From Rhodospirillales bacterium (GTDB taxonomy: Bacteria; Pseudomonadota; Alphaproteobacteria; Rhodospirillales; JAPHRK01): 64,000 nucleotides of DNA. The notes beneath the pieces were generated by a model. It saw nothing but the letters and a program-made list of their open reading frames with translations. It did not search any database and was not told where the DNA came from. The position numbers and the translations under genes are program-made. Shown here piece after piece: positions 17,597 to 26,710 of this stretch. The DNA is taken from NCBI GenBank assembly GCA_026196105.1, contig JAPHRK010000002.1:76566-140565 (forward strand), given 5' to 3'. Position 1 is the first letter of the stretch; every line of letters starts with the position of its first letter.

Positions 17597-18076
17597 ATGA
17601 GCGGATTTACACATTTCGACCAAGACGGAAACGCGGTCATGGTCGATGTTTCGGATAAAGACACCACTGAACGCACCGCAACTGCCGCCGGAAGCATTTA
17701 TATGCAGCCCGAAACCATGAAACTGATCATGGATGGAGGGGTTAAGAAAGGCGATGTGCTAACAGTAGCTCAATTAGCGGGTATCATGGGGGCTAAAAAA
17801 ACCCCTGACTTGATCCCCTTGTGTCACCCTCTCGCCCTGACTTCGGTTAAAGTGGACTTAGTTTGCGATCCAAAACGCAATGCGGTCGACATTACGGCGA
17901 CTTGTAAACTCAAAGGCATGACAGGCGTTGAAATGGAAGCTCTCACAGCCGTCTCTATTGCTGGCTTAACCGTTTATGATATGTGCAAAGCCGTTGATAA
18001 AGGCATGCAAATTACCGATATCAGATTGAAACATAAGGCCGGAGGTAAATCCGGCACATTTGAGGCCAAAGAATGA
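17597..18076 (+). CDS. moaC: Cyclic pyranopterin monophosphate synthase
   Basis: The 159-residue enzyme makes cyclic pyranopterin monophosphate with MoaA, the first step of molybdenum cofactor synthesis. Signature residues are in [32 protein letters not shown], and [22 protein letters not shown]. It follows trpC by six bases. The placement of moaC-moeA at the end of trpGDC is a common alphaproteobacterial order. MoaA is not in the window. Confidence 0.95.
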   Translation: MSGFTHFDQDGNAVMVDVSDKDTTERTATAAGSIYMQPETMKLIMDGGVKKGDVLTVAQLAGIMGAKKTPDLIPLCHPLALTSVKVDLVCDPKRNAVDITATCKLKGMTGVEMEALTAVSIAGLTVYDMCKAVDKGMQITDIRLKHKAGGKSGTFEAKE

Positions 18077-19287
18077 TTTCCCTTGAAGAAGCCCTAGACC
18101 GGGTTATTGGCGGCGTTGATATCCTCCCTGCCGAAGTCGTTTCCATTACCGACGCCTTAGGACGGGTTTTGTCAGAAGATGTTACCTCACGGGTAACACA
18201 GCCACCTGCCGCAGTATCTTCCATGGACGGCTATGCGGTTAAAGCTGCTGATGTAACTTCATGCCCAGCAACCCTCAAACTTGTTGGTGAGTCAGCCGCA
18301 GGTGGTGGGTTTGACGGCACACTAGGCCAAGGTGAATCTGTCCGTATTTTCACTGGCGCTCCTGTACCTGCGGGTGCTGACGCCGTGATCATGCAGGAAA
18401 ACACTGGAAAAGGTGACGGCGAGGTTAAAATTCTTGAAGGGGTCGAAGTCGGCAACTTTATTCGCCCAGCTGGAATGGATTTCAATCATGGTGATGTCCT
18501 CCTACCAAAAGGACGAGTGATGTCTGCGCGTGATATCGGCCTTGCTGCCGCCATGAACGTTCCCTGGCTCAAAGTTATTCGCCGCCCTCGCATTGCCATC
18601 CTTGCCACTGGTAATGAAGTTGTCATGCCAGGAGACCCTGTTGGCCCGGCTCAAATCTTGAGTTCGAACAGCCTTTCTCTTTCTGCCATGGTTAAAGCCT
18701 TTGGCGGTGAAGTGATTAATGTTGGCATCGCGCAAGACGACGAAAACTCTTTACATATGATGGTTGAAGGCGCTCAAGGTGCCGACCTTCTTGTGACAAT
18801 CGGCGGAGCTTCAGTTGGCGATTATGACCTCGTTCAACAAGTACTTGGCAAAGAAGGCCTTGAATTAGGTTTCTATAAAGTCGCCATGAAACCCGGGAAG
18901 CCTTTAATTTTTGGTACTGTAAAAGGAACCCCTGTCCTTGGCCTTCCTGGAAATCCTGTTTCAGCCAATGTCACGGCATTGATATTCCTCCGCGCTGCAA
19001 TGGAAACCATGCTTGGCCTACCAGCCCACGATATTGTCACAGGGACGGCCCTGCTCGGCGTTGATGTTCCTAAGAATGGCCCTCGTAAAGAATTTATGCG
19101 CGCAACAACGACTAAACGTGAAGATGGTGAAGTGATTGCTAATCCCTACGAAGAACAGGATAGCTCTCTCTTGGCCCGATTAGCCGCCGCAGATTGCCTC
19201 GTTATACGAGACCCTAATGCAGAACCAGCAAAGGCCGGAGAACGGGTGAAAATTGTCACCCTAACTCACAGCCTTATTTCCGCTTGA
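18073..19287 (+). CDS. moeA: Molybdopterin molybdenumtransferase
   Basis: The 404-residue enzyme inserts molybdate into adenylated molybdopterin. The MoeA N-terminal domain carries [12 protein letters not shown] near residue 52, [13 protein letters not shown] near 98, the MoeA/MogA-like domain has [14 protein letters not shown] near 238, and [13 protein letters not shown] and [10 protein letters not shown] follow. The start overlaps the moaC stop by four bases (ATGA). The lexA gene often found next in related genomes is absent; a convergent secretion operon follows. Confidence 0.94.
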   Translation: MISLEEALDRVIGGVDILPAEVVSITDALGRVLSEDVTSRVTQPPAAVSSMDGYAVKAADVTSCPATLKLVGESAAGGGFDGTLGQGESVRIFTGAPVPAGADAVIMQENTGKGDGEVKILEGVEVGNFIRPAGMDFNHGDVLLPKGRVMSARDIGLAAAMNVPWLKVIRRPRIAILATGNEVVMPGDPVGPAQILSSNSLSLSAMVKAFGGEVINVGIAQDDENSLHMMVEGAQGADLLVTIGGASVGDYDLVQQVLGKEGLELGFYKVAMKPGKPLIFGTVKGTPVLGLPGNPVSANVTALIFLRAAMETMLGLPAHDIVTGTALLGVDVPKNGPRKEFMRATTTKREDGEVIANPYEEQDSSLLARLAAADCLVIRDPNAEPAKAGERVKIVTLTHSLISA

Positions 19288-19304
19288 AAAAATCAAAAGG
19301 TTAT

Positions 19305-19327
19305 CCCTCCCCCTTTACCGGGGAGGG
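19305..19327. terminator. GC hairpin between convergent moeA and HlyD genes
   Basis: CCCTCCCC (19305-19312) and GGGGAGGG (19320-19327) form a perfect 8-base stem in the 47-base gap between two convergent genes. There is no clear T tract on either strand. It may stop transcription from both sides, or it is one copy of a REP-like CCCTCCCC/GGGGAGGG repeat of the kind scattered in many proteobacterial genomes. Confidence 0.45.
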
Positions 19328-19334
19328 TATAAAC

Positions 19335-20726
19335 TCACCGCTCGTGGAACGACCCGGAGAGAGAAGTATAGATTGGCTTCAAGAGATATTGGATAAGGGT
19401 TTTCTTACCCGTATTAACGTCAGCTTGGACAGTCATACCTGGAAGTACTTTATTTTTTTCAGGATCAAAACCGACATAATTGCGATCAAGCATAACGAGC
19501 CCTTTGTAATAAGGATCGCCTTTTTCGTCAGCAAAGGTCGTTGCTGAAATTGATTTAAGCTCTCCCGTAATCCCGCCATAACGTGCAAAATCAAAGGTGG
19601 TTACTTTCACCTGAACTTTTTGGCCAACATGAACATGACCAACATCACGTGGATTAATCCGACTTTCTACGACGAGCTCTTCCTTCATCGGAACAACTTC
19701 AAGTAAAATAGCTCCAGCGGCAACCACACCGCCTACTGTATGAATCTTAAGGCCTTTAATAATACCGTCAACAGGGGATCGTATTTCCAGGCGTGTAGAA
19801 CGGTCTTGGAGCTTTGCAATGGACTCTCGTACTTGCGCTAACTCACCGATAACCCCACCCATTGAGGAAAGAGCCTCTTCTCGAGATTTTGCATCAGCTT
19901 CAATAAGCCGGCTACGGATTTCAGCTAACGAATTTGTAATACGGCGTTTTTCACCAATGAGCTTCGCTAAATCACCTTTGACTTGGTTAACATCACGCTG
20001 GACATTAAAGAAAAGAATTTTTGAACTGAGACCCTTTTTGAACAAATTCTCCCGCATATCTCTTTCTTCCTCAAGAATAGCAAGTTGTTCGTTTAAGGTT
20101 TTTCTCTGCTCCTCAAGTTGAGAAAGCTCTGCTTTGCGTTGCTCAATCTGATCGAACAGAACCGTATTTTGGCTATTACGAGCTTCTTTTTGAATTTCAT
20201 GAATAGAAATTTGATCCGTAATCAGGTCTTTGTAGTTGCTGCTGACAAAGGAAAAATCGGGTTCCCTACCAGTACCAAATGCCCGATACCGTTCTGCTTG
20301 GAGTTCCAGTGAGGCTTTACGCGCTTTCATCTGTTCCAGTTCAGCAGAAGCAGAAGCAGCACTCAGAGTAATCAATACCTGCCCTTCTTTAACAAGCGTG
20401 CCTTCTTCAATCAAAATTTCTTTAACAATACCACCTTCAAGGTGTTGAATTGTTTGTACTTGTCCAGCAGGAATAACTTGGCCAAAGCCGGTTGAAACTT
20501 CATCAACTTCAACCATAATGGCCCATATAATGAAAAGGACAATTACAGCTGAAACAAAATATAAGGCCGACCGAACAAGAGCCTTATTCCCACCCTCTTC
20601 AAGAATAACTGATTGAGACAAGAACTTAGTTTGACGTCCGCCCGCCTTAATTTTTGTTGTCGTTGGCACCGCATGGGCGATATTTTTTCCTGTGCCATCG
20701 GTAGGAACAAGACTGCCAGTACTCAT
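19335..20726 (-). CDS. Type I secretion membrane fusion protein, HlyD family
   Basis: The 463-residue adaptor has a cytoplasmic N-terminus, one membrane helix (ALYFVSAVIVLFIIWAIMV near residue 50), a lipoyl half-motif (VQTIQHLEGGIVKEILIEEG), a long coiled-coil hairpin (about residues 140-300), and the C-terminal beta-barrel with the HlyD family signature. It would bridge the ABC exporter and a TolC-like channel. The ATG at 20726 follows a GAGGAA ribosome-binding site and overlaps the preceding ABC gene by four bases. It is the last gene of a three-gene exporter unit. Confidence 0.92.
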   Translation of the reverse strand: MSTGSLVPTDGTGKNIAHAVPTTTKIKAGGRQTKFLSQSVILEEGGNKALVRSALYFVSAVIVLFIIWAIMVEVDEVSTGFGQVIPAGQVQTIQHLEGGIVKEILIEEGTLVKEGQVLITLSAASASAELEQMKARKASLELQAERYRAFGTGREPDFSFVSSNYKDLITDQISIHEIQKEARNSQNTVLFDQIEQRKAELSQLEEQRKTLNEQLAILEEERDMRENLFKKGLSSKILFFNVQRDVNQVKGDLAKLIGEKRRITNSLAEIRSRLIEADAKSREEALSSMGGVIGELAQVRESIAKLQDRSTRLEIRSPVDGIIKGLKIHTVGGVVAAGAILLEVVPMKEELVVESRINPRDVGHVHVGQKVQVKVTTFDFARYGGITGELKSISATTFADEKGDPYYKGLVMLDRNYVGFDPEKNKVLPGMTVQADVNTGKKTLIQYLLKPIYTSLSGSFHER

Positions 20727-22942
20727 AAGAAATTCCTCGGAAGATGTTTTTTCACTTCTTCTGCAGGCCCGGACATACGTAAATGTCCATTCTCGAGCCA
20801 CACAATTTTATCGGCTAACTTAATATGACTAGGCCTATGGGTCACAATAAGAACCGTCGTTTTGCCACGCATCTCACCCACTGTATTCATGAAAGCTTTA
20901 TCGCCTTCAAAGTCTAAACCATTACCTGGTTCATCAAATAGATAGATTGGGGCTTTTTTCAGATATCCTCGGGCAAGATTGAGCCTTTGAACAAAACTGG
21001 TCGGTAGTTGCTCAATATTTGAATCACTTAAACGTGCCTCAAACCCTGTACGCATCCATTTACCATCACCGGAAGTCATGTTCTCAATATCTTCAAGACA
21101 TCCAGCCTGAGTTGCTGCCCAAATTAGATCATCATCAGTAGCCGTTGGTTTCGATAGGCGCATATTTTGGGCGACAGTGCCGTAGAAAAATTCTGGTTGT
21201 TGGGGGATATAAGCAACGGTATGGCGTAACTCTACCGGATCCATTTGCCTGATATCCATATTATCAATACGAACATTACCACCTTGAGGGTGATACATAC
21301 CGTTTACCAACTTCAGGATTGTGGATTTACCCGCACCGTTCCCACCTAGAACAACGACGACTTCTCCAGGGTTTACTTCAAAACCAACACCAATCAAAGC
21401 TGGATCAGAATCTGACCTATAACGCAATGAAACCCGAGAGAACGTAACCCTGCCTCTGATATTTTTCAGGGGTGTTACTTTGGAATAAAAATCCCGTTCT
21501 GCCTTGATATTCATAAGGTTATCAAGCTGTCCAATACTAGCCCGAACCTGCTCAATCCTTGATAAGGTCATAAAACCTGTTTGTAAGGGGGAGAGCACCC
21601 GCCAGACCAAGATCATTGAAGCGACCAGACCACCAGTGGTCATTTCACCATCAAGAACCCTAAACACGCCAAAGGCAATGGTTGAAACACCTGCACCCAC
21701 CATCAAAACATGAGAGATGGTCATCACCAGAGCGCTATATTGTGAGGTTATAAAATTGTTATAGGAAGCTTCGGCTGACATTTCACGATAACGTTGGTAC
21801 CAGCGTTCTTCAGAACCCGTATAGCGAACCGCCCGCATATGAGACAAAGCCTCAACTAAAAATTCTTGTCGTCTGGATGTTGCTTTAGCGGCTTTCGCGA
21901 CACTGCCTTTAATGAGTGGTGTAATAACTAAACCAAGAAGCACAAAAAGAACCAACATAACAATCGGAACAAAGGCAACCGGACCACCTAAGATCGCAAT
22001 AACGACAATGAAGATAACAACAAAAGGCAGCTCAAAGAGAACAAGGGCCATTGGTCCTGTAAAGAAATCTCGGACAGATTCAAAATCTTTAATTCGTGAA
22101 ACCTGCGCACCAATAGTTGCTCTTTCTGTAAGCGCTGGTGGTAGGAACAAAATACGTTCAAATACAGCATTCCCAATTAGATTATCTAATCGAGCGCCTA
22201 CATAGGCTAATATTTTTGTTCGAATAGTCCGCAAAACAATATCGCATAACAAGGCAATCCCCACGCCAACACCAAAATATATCAATGTAGAAATTGACCC
22301 AGTAGCCACCACTTTATCATATACAGCCATGATAAAGAGCGGTGTCGCCAAGGCTAAGATATTGAGCAGGAATGTAATACCAAGAATTTGATAGACTAAC
22401 GGGCGGAAACGATCAGAAATGGTACGGAACCAGCCACGTTTCTGCTGTTGCATCTGCATTTCATCAGGGTCAACTTTACTGAAGAAATAAGCTGTCCCAG
22501 GCCAGTTTACTTTGTCGGTTAATGCCTCATAGCTCCCTGTTTCACCATTGAAAATAGAGATGATATTGTTTTCATTACCGATGGCAATTACAGCCGGTTT
22601 TTTATCTGGAACGAAAAGGCAGGGCATAAGCCTTGGGTCAATACGGTCAAGTTTACAACGCAGAGGTTTGCTCGTGTACCTCAGATTAGCCATCACATCA
22701 CGAAGGCCTGATAAATCTAAAGTTTCGGCAAAGTGAGGTAGGGCCTCAGCAACATGGCGTGAATCACCTCGCCATCCTAGCGCCCCCAAGAGTGGCATCA
22801 CACAAGCAGCAAAATCAGTTACGGCTTTAAAGCCACCAAGCGATGGCATTTCCATCGTTGTTGTACCAGCAGACTTCCTAATTGAACCAAGAGAGTCACC
22901 CGTTGGGACAACTTTTTTATTTTCCATTACAGCTTCACTCAT
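20723..22942 (-). CDS. ABC exporter subunit with C39-like domain and altered signature motif
   Basis: The 739-residue protein has an N-terminal domain of about 170 residues resembling the inactive C39-like domain of RTX exporters (no catalytic Cys-His pattern), six membrane helices, and an ATPase domain. Walker A is intact (GGNGAGKST), Walker B reads IYLFDEP, and the switch histidine is kept (H702 in VTHRP). The signature is not LSGGQ: it reads QLPTSFVQR at about residue 645. The gene overlaps both neighbours by four bases. It is likely one half of a heterodimeric exporter with the product of the next gene upstream. Substrate is unknown; no RTX protein is in the window. Confidence 0.88.
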   Translation of the reverse strand: MSEAVMENKKVVPTGDSLGSIRKSAGTTTMEMPSLGGFKAVTDFAACVMPLLGALGWRGDSRHVAEALPHFAETLDLSGLRDVMANLRYTSKPLRCKLDRIDPRLMPCLFVPDKKPAVIAIGNENNIISIFNGETGSYEALTDKVNWPGTAYFFSKVDPDEMQMQQQKRGWFRTISDRFRPLVYQILGITFLLNILALATPLFIMAVYDKVVATGSISTLIYFGVGVGIALLCDIVLRTIRTKILAYVGARLDNLIGNAVFERILFLPPALTERATIGAQVSRIKDFESVRDFFTGPMALVLFELPFVVIFIVVIAILGGPVAFVPIVMLVLFVLLGLVITPLIKGSVAKAAKATSRRQEFLVEALSHMRAVRYTGSEERWYQRYREMSAEASYNNFITSQYSALVMTISHVLMVGAGVSTIAFGVFRVLDGEMTTGGLVASMILVWRVLSPLQTGFMTLSRIEQVRASIGQLDNLMNIKAERDFYSKVTPLKNIRGRVTFSRVSLRYRSDSDPALIGVGFEVNPGEVVVVLGGNGAGKSTILKLVNGMYHPQGGNVRIDNMDIRQMDPVELRHTVAYIPQQPEFFYGTVAQNMRLSKPTATDDDLIWAATQAGCLEDIENMTSGDGKWMRTGFEARLSDSNIEQLPTSFVQRLNLARGYLKKAPIYLFDEPGNGLDFEGDKAFMNTVGEMRGKTTVLIVTHRPSHIKLADKIVWLENGHLRMSGPAEEVKKHLPRNFL

Positions 22943-24663
22943 GCCGATTTCACCTGAGCCTGTGAAGATTTAGGAGGTGTTTGTTTTTCAACACGGGGAA
23001 CAAGGCGTCCCTCCTCCAGATTATAAACCCGATCACATAAATTGAGCATTGAAGGACGTGGCGTCACCATAATAAGGGTACGATGCCCTTTTAGTCGAAC
23101 CAACACATCTCTCAAAATTGCATCGCCAGCACTATCCATTGCTGAGTTAGCCTCATCCATTAAAACTACTTGAGGGCGGTCGAGCAAAGCTCGGGCAATA
23201 GCAATCCGTTGTTTAATGCCACGCGGCAAGGCATCCGTTGCGCCATCACCGACTTTTGTTTCATAGCCAAGTGGCATATGCGCAATTACAGAATCAAGTC
23301 CGAGGATATTCGCAATTTCTTTAGCCTCATCGACCATTCCATCACGGAACATGGTGATATTTTCCATAATCGTGCCATTAAACAAAACGCCATGTTGAGG
23401 AAGATAAGCGATTTGGCCTTCGAGCGATCGGGTATTTATTTCTTTCGTAGAAACCCCATCTAAAATTACATCACCTTTATCAGGAAGAAGAATTCCCATA
23501 ATAGTGTAAAGAAGAGTAGATTTTCCACTCGCGTTTCCACCAGTTATTCCGACTGATTCTCCCTGACCGACTTCAAGATCAATCCCTTTAAGAATTTCAC
23601 CTTCTTCAGTGTGGTCATAGGCAAAATGAACATCTTTAAGCTCAACGTTGCCACTAAATTTTTCTAAATTTGCCAGTGTCTCACTTGTTTCAACTTCATT
23701 GGCAAAAATTGTCTGCACCCGATCACGGGCTAAAGAAATAGATTGGAAACGAGCCCAAATCCCAACGGCTCTTTGTAGAGGCTGCATGGCACGACCAGCC
23801 AGCAAAGTACAAGCAGCCAAGCCACCAACAGTCAATTCACCGTTTATGACAAACAAGCTACCAAAACCAACAACACAAAATAGGCTAAGCTGTGAAAAAA
23901 GAGCGCCAACACTCATGGCCGATGAGCTGTGTTGTGCAACGTTATACTCTGCCTCAGCACAGCCTTCTTGAAGTTTTTCATAACGGCGAAGCATTTGGGT
24001 TTCCATAGCTAAAGCCTTAACCGTATGAATCCCCCCCAGCACCTCGATAATAAAATTAAACCGCCGATCATCTGCCCCCATGCGTTCTTGAAGCGATGAC
24101 TTAAGATATCTCCCCACAACATAAGCTGACAGGGCAAAGAGTGTAATGAGAGTAATAGGCACAAAAACCAAAGGCCCAGCGAGATAAGCAATAACGGCGA
24201 GAAAGACCACTGCAAATGGTAAATCAAAGAAGGTGAGAATAGCTTGTCCAGCATAGAAATCTTTGAGTGTGCCTAAGGCAGAAAGGCGCTCCATATGCAC
24301 GCCAGCACCATCTTTCTCAAAGTTGGCTAAGTTTGTACTCAACAGCCTTTCAATAGAAAAACAACCCGCAATATGCTCAAAACGCGCGCTAATCCATCCG
24401 CTTGTATAAGACCGGACCAAACGAAGTATCATTTCAAGCAAGAGAGCTAAAACGACACCGCTGACCAAAAGAAACAAAGTGCTCCTGCCTGAATTCGGCA
24501 AAATTCTATCATAAACCTGAAGCAAAGTGATAGGCAGAGCTAAAGATAAGACATTGATAAAAAAGGAAGAAATGACCATATCGGACATGTTCCAGGGTAG
24601 GCGAGCAGCAACCCCTAACCGCCCAACCCAGTCCACTTTCTTTTTTCTTTTTTCTTCGGTCAT
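22939..24663 (-). CDS. ABC exporter subunit lacking the switch histidine
   Basis: The 574-residue type I exporter has six membrane helices and an ATPase domain but no C39-like domain. Walker A is GGNASGKST and Walker B VVLMDEA, both usable, but the signature is LPRGIKQR (about residue 479) instead of LSGGQ, and the H-loop histidine is replaced by proline (P535 in VTPRPS). A subunit with these changes cannot form two normal ATP sites as a homodimer. It is the first gene of the exporter operon and overlaps the 739-residue gene by four bases, which supports a heterodimer. Confidence 0.88.
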   Translation of the reverse strand: MTEEKRKKKVDWVGRLGVAARLPWNMSDMVISSFFINVLSLALPITLLQVYDRILPNSGRSTLFLLVSGVVLALLLEMILRLVRSYTSGWISARFEHIAGCFSIERLLSTNLANFEKDGAGVHMERLSALGTLKDFYAGQAILTFFDLPFAVVFLAVIAYLAGPLVFVPITLITLFALSAYVVGRYLKSSLQERMGADDRRFNFIIEVLGGIHTVKALAMETQMLRRYEKLQEGCAEAEYNVAQHSSSAMSVGALFSQLSLFCVVGFGSLFVINGELTVGGLAACTLLAGRAMQPLQRAVGIWARFQSISLARDRVQTIFANEVETSETLANLEKFSGNVELKDVHFAYDHTEEGEILKGIDLEVGQGESVGITGGNASGKSTLLYTIMGILLPDKGDVILDGVSTKEINTRSLEGQIAYLPQHGVLFNGTIMENITMFRDGMVDEAKEIANILGLDSVIAHMPLGYETKVGDGATDALPRGIKQRIAIARALLDRPQVVLMDEANSAMDSAGDAILRDVLVRLKGHRTLIMVTPRPSMLNLCDRVYNLEEGRLVPRVEKQTPPKSSQAQVKSA

Positions 24664-24820
24664 TTTTTATACTTTTTTGCAGATTTATCTACAGAATAAC
24701 TTTTTACGCGACCTTAGATGAACAAACAAACATTAAAATTGGGTTAGGACTATGACTCTACAAGATATTTTTTGTCTCTATTTGTAGACAATTCAAATAA
24801 ACCCACGACCGAAAAAAAGA

Positions 24821-25927
24821 CTATTGGGGAACAAAAGAACTAAGCATCAACGCTGCCCTTCCTTCAAATTCGCTGAACAGTTTTTCTGGTGCTGTATATG
24901 TCCAAACATATAACGTTGTACGGCTTGGTCTCGGAATAATCGCGAACCACTGGCGATAAGCTTCACCCTTATAAAGAAAATTAACCGTAATTTGTTTATA
25001 CTTATCAGCGAGTTGAGAGTTATTTCCTCCCCTCTTAACAATCGATACTTTCTGCCATGAATTGTGAATTTGTTTTGTTAAATCACTCATAACAAGTTCA
25101 ACGCTAGATTGTTCTCCAAAAGTTGGAGGGGACACAACACTTTGCACATCCACAAATACAGGAAATTCGCGACTGCCTTTTTTCCCACCAAACTCAATTT
25201 CAGTTTGTTTCACTTTTGCCACATCCCAATTATTTGGATAGGACATAAAAAATCCCAAATCTTTTTCAGTGTGAGGCAATAACTGCGATAATTTTTCAGA
25301 ATGAGGGCGGGAGGTTTGCTTTGACGTTTTTTGTACAGGTTTTCTTGCTTCAATAATTTCCATTAATCTGATGTTATCAACAAAACGATCAAAATCTATG
25401 GTCAATCTTTCAAAAGACTCATGGGAGGCAAAGAACATAAAAGTATAAGCTTGAGAACCTTTAATCCAAAGTAAAACCCGGTCCGTTGTATGGGGTCCTT
25501 TGTAAAGTAAATCAAAAGCAGAGGACGAGTGGATCGGAAAGGTCCTATAGGCTAATTTTTGTTCCCATCTTTTCCCTGGTCCTAAAAATTTTCTGTCTAA
25601 TTCTTGTTCAAGCTCTTCAAGAGTGCGTCCCTCCGGGATATTCTGAGAATCAATCGTGATAACATACCCCTTCGAGGACTGTATCAAGAGATCAGCTCCT
25701 TCCCCCGACATCTTTACAATTTCCGAACTCTTAGGAATTTCAAAAGTTAAATTTCCCAGATCAAATACCTGAGATTTCTTTTGGGATTTTACTTTTGGCG
25801 TAGCTTCAGGTGTAGAGGTCGAAAGGGTTTGCCCTGCACACCCCGCAGTCAAGAGAGCGCATAACATCCACAAAAAAAGCGGACGCCTCCCCCTATTCCA
25901 CCAGTCTATAGAAATTCTAAAAAGCAA
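24821..25927 (-). CDS. Predicted lipoprotein upstream of exporter genes
   Basis: The 368-residue protein has a lipoprotein signal: basic start, hydrophobic LFLWMLCALL, then the lipobox LTAGC with C at about residue 29. The mature part has a Ser/Lys-rich spacer and two similar-looking alpha/beta segments (about 50-190 and 215-368) separated by a polar linker; both contain KxYxxT/F-like beta strands, hinting at an internal duplication. I do not recognise the family. The start is TTG at 25927; an ATG at residue 21 is too close to the lipobox to be a better choice. It precedes the exporter operon on the same strand with a 157-base gap. Confidence 0.65.
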   Translation of the reverse strand: MLFRISIDWWNRGRRPLFLWMLCALLTAGCAGQTLSTSTPEATPKVKSQKKSQVFDLGNLTFEIPKSSEIVKMSGEGADLLIQSSKGYVITIDSQNIPEGRTLEELEQELDRKFLGPGKRWEQKLAYRTFPIHSSSAFDLLYKGPHTTDRVLLWIKGSQAYTFMFFASHESFERLTIDFDRFVDNIRLMEIIEARKPVQKTSKQTSRPHSEKLSQLLPHTEKDLGFFMSYPNNWDVAKVKQTEIEFGGKKGSREFPVFVDVQSVVSPPTFGEQSSVELVMSDLTKQIHNSWQKVSIVKRGGNNSQLADKYKQITVNFLYKGEAYRQWFAIIPRPSRTTLYVWTYTAPEKLFSEFEGRAALMLSSFVPQ

Positions 25928-26029
25928 TATTCAAAGACACCTAACAAACAAGATAACTTTTCATTTAGGCTATTTTAACTCATGATGCGCCTTATTTATA
26001 CAATTACTCAACAAGGAAAAGGCAAACAG

Positions 26030-26563
26030 ATGGCTCAGACAGTACTGCTTTCTGTATCTTGTGCAGATCGAACCGGGTTGGTTGCTGACGTTGCGGGGGA
26101 ACTCTTTAATCTAGGGGCAAACTTAGGTGACACAGCATTTTCGGTTCTGGGGACAGGTGCTGAATTAACCTCTCTTTGCGATTTGCCAGATGACGTCACT
26201 TCATCAGAAGTTGAGGAGAAATTAAAGTCGCTTGACCACATGAAAACGGCCGAAGTCTCCGTCACACCTTTTGATTTAAGCACTATGGCCGGCCCTGAAG
26301 GCGATATTACTCATATTATTTCTGTCAAAGGCGGTGACCGACCAGGCTTAATAGCTCGACTTTGTGAAGTTTTTGTCCAATTTAAAGTTAACGTTGTTCG
26401 ACTCAATTCACGCAAAACACCTGGGTCAAAAGCCCCAAAATACGAAATCATTTTTAGTGTCTCTATTCCCGATAAAGCAGAGAACTCTTGCCTTGCAACC
26501 GTTACTAATACAGCAGGCGAACTTAGCCTTAGCTGCCAGTGGGAAAAACTAGAAACGGGCTAA
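26030..26563 (+). CDS. Tandem ACT-domain protein, GcvR-like
   Basis: The 177-residue protein consists of two ACT domains: VLLSVSCADRTGLVADVAG at the N-terminus and THIISVKGGDRPGLIARLCE near residue 95. This is the layout of GcvR-type glycine cleavage regulators and related amino-acid sensors, which act by protein contact rather than DNA binding. The ATG at 26030 has an AAGGAAAAGG ribosome-binding site; the frame extends 16 codons further up. No gcv genes are adjacent, so the regulated pathway is unknown. Confidence 0.8.
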   Translation: MAQTVLLSVSCADRTGLVADVAGELFNLGANLGDTAFSVLGTGAELTSLCDLPDDVTSSEVEEKLKSLDHMKTAEVSVTPFDLSTMAGPEGDITHIISVKGGDRPGLIARLCEVFVQFKVNVVRLNSRKTPGSKAPKYEIIFSVSIPDKAENSCLATVTNTAGELSLSCQWEKLETG

Positions 26564-26710
26564 TCCTAACGATATCTTAATTTGATTAGTTCTTCTCTTA
26601 GGATTCGAAAGATTGATTGGGGTGCTTGATGAACGATACTCAATCGCCTAGTATCTCGCGCCTTCAACGACATTTCGTTGAATGGTTTTGTTGCTTGGGG
26701 GATAGCAATT

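Noticed and set aside
15174-19287. moaC and moeA joined to tryptophan genes
   Set aside because: It looks odd functionally, but this order is common in Alphaproteobacteria and so is not a new link.
19284-19547. Plus-strand open frame overlapping the end of the HlyD gene
   Set aside because: It runs through the GC hairpin and is antisense to a well-supported HlyD C-terminus.
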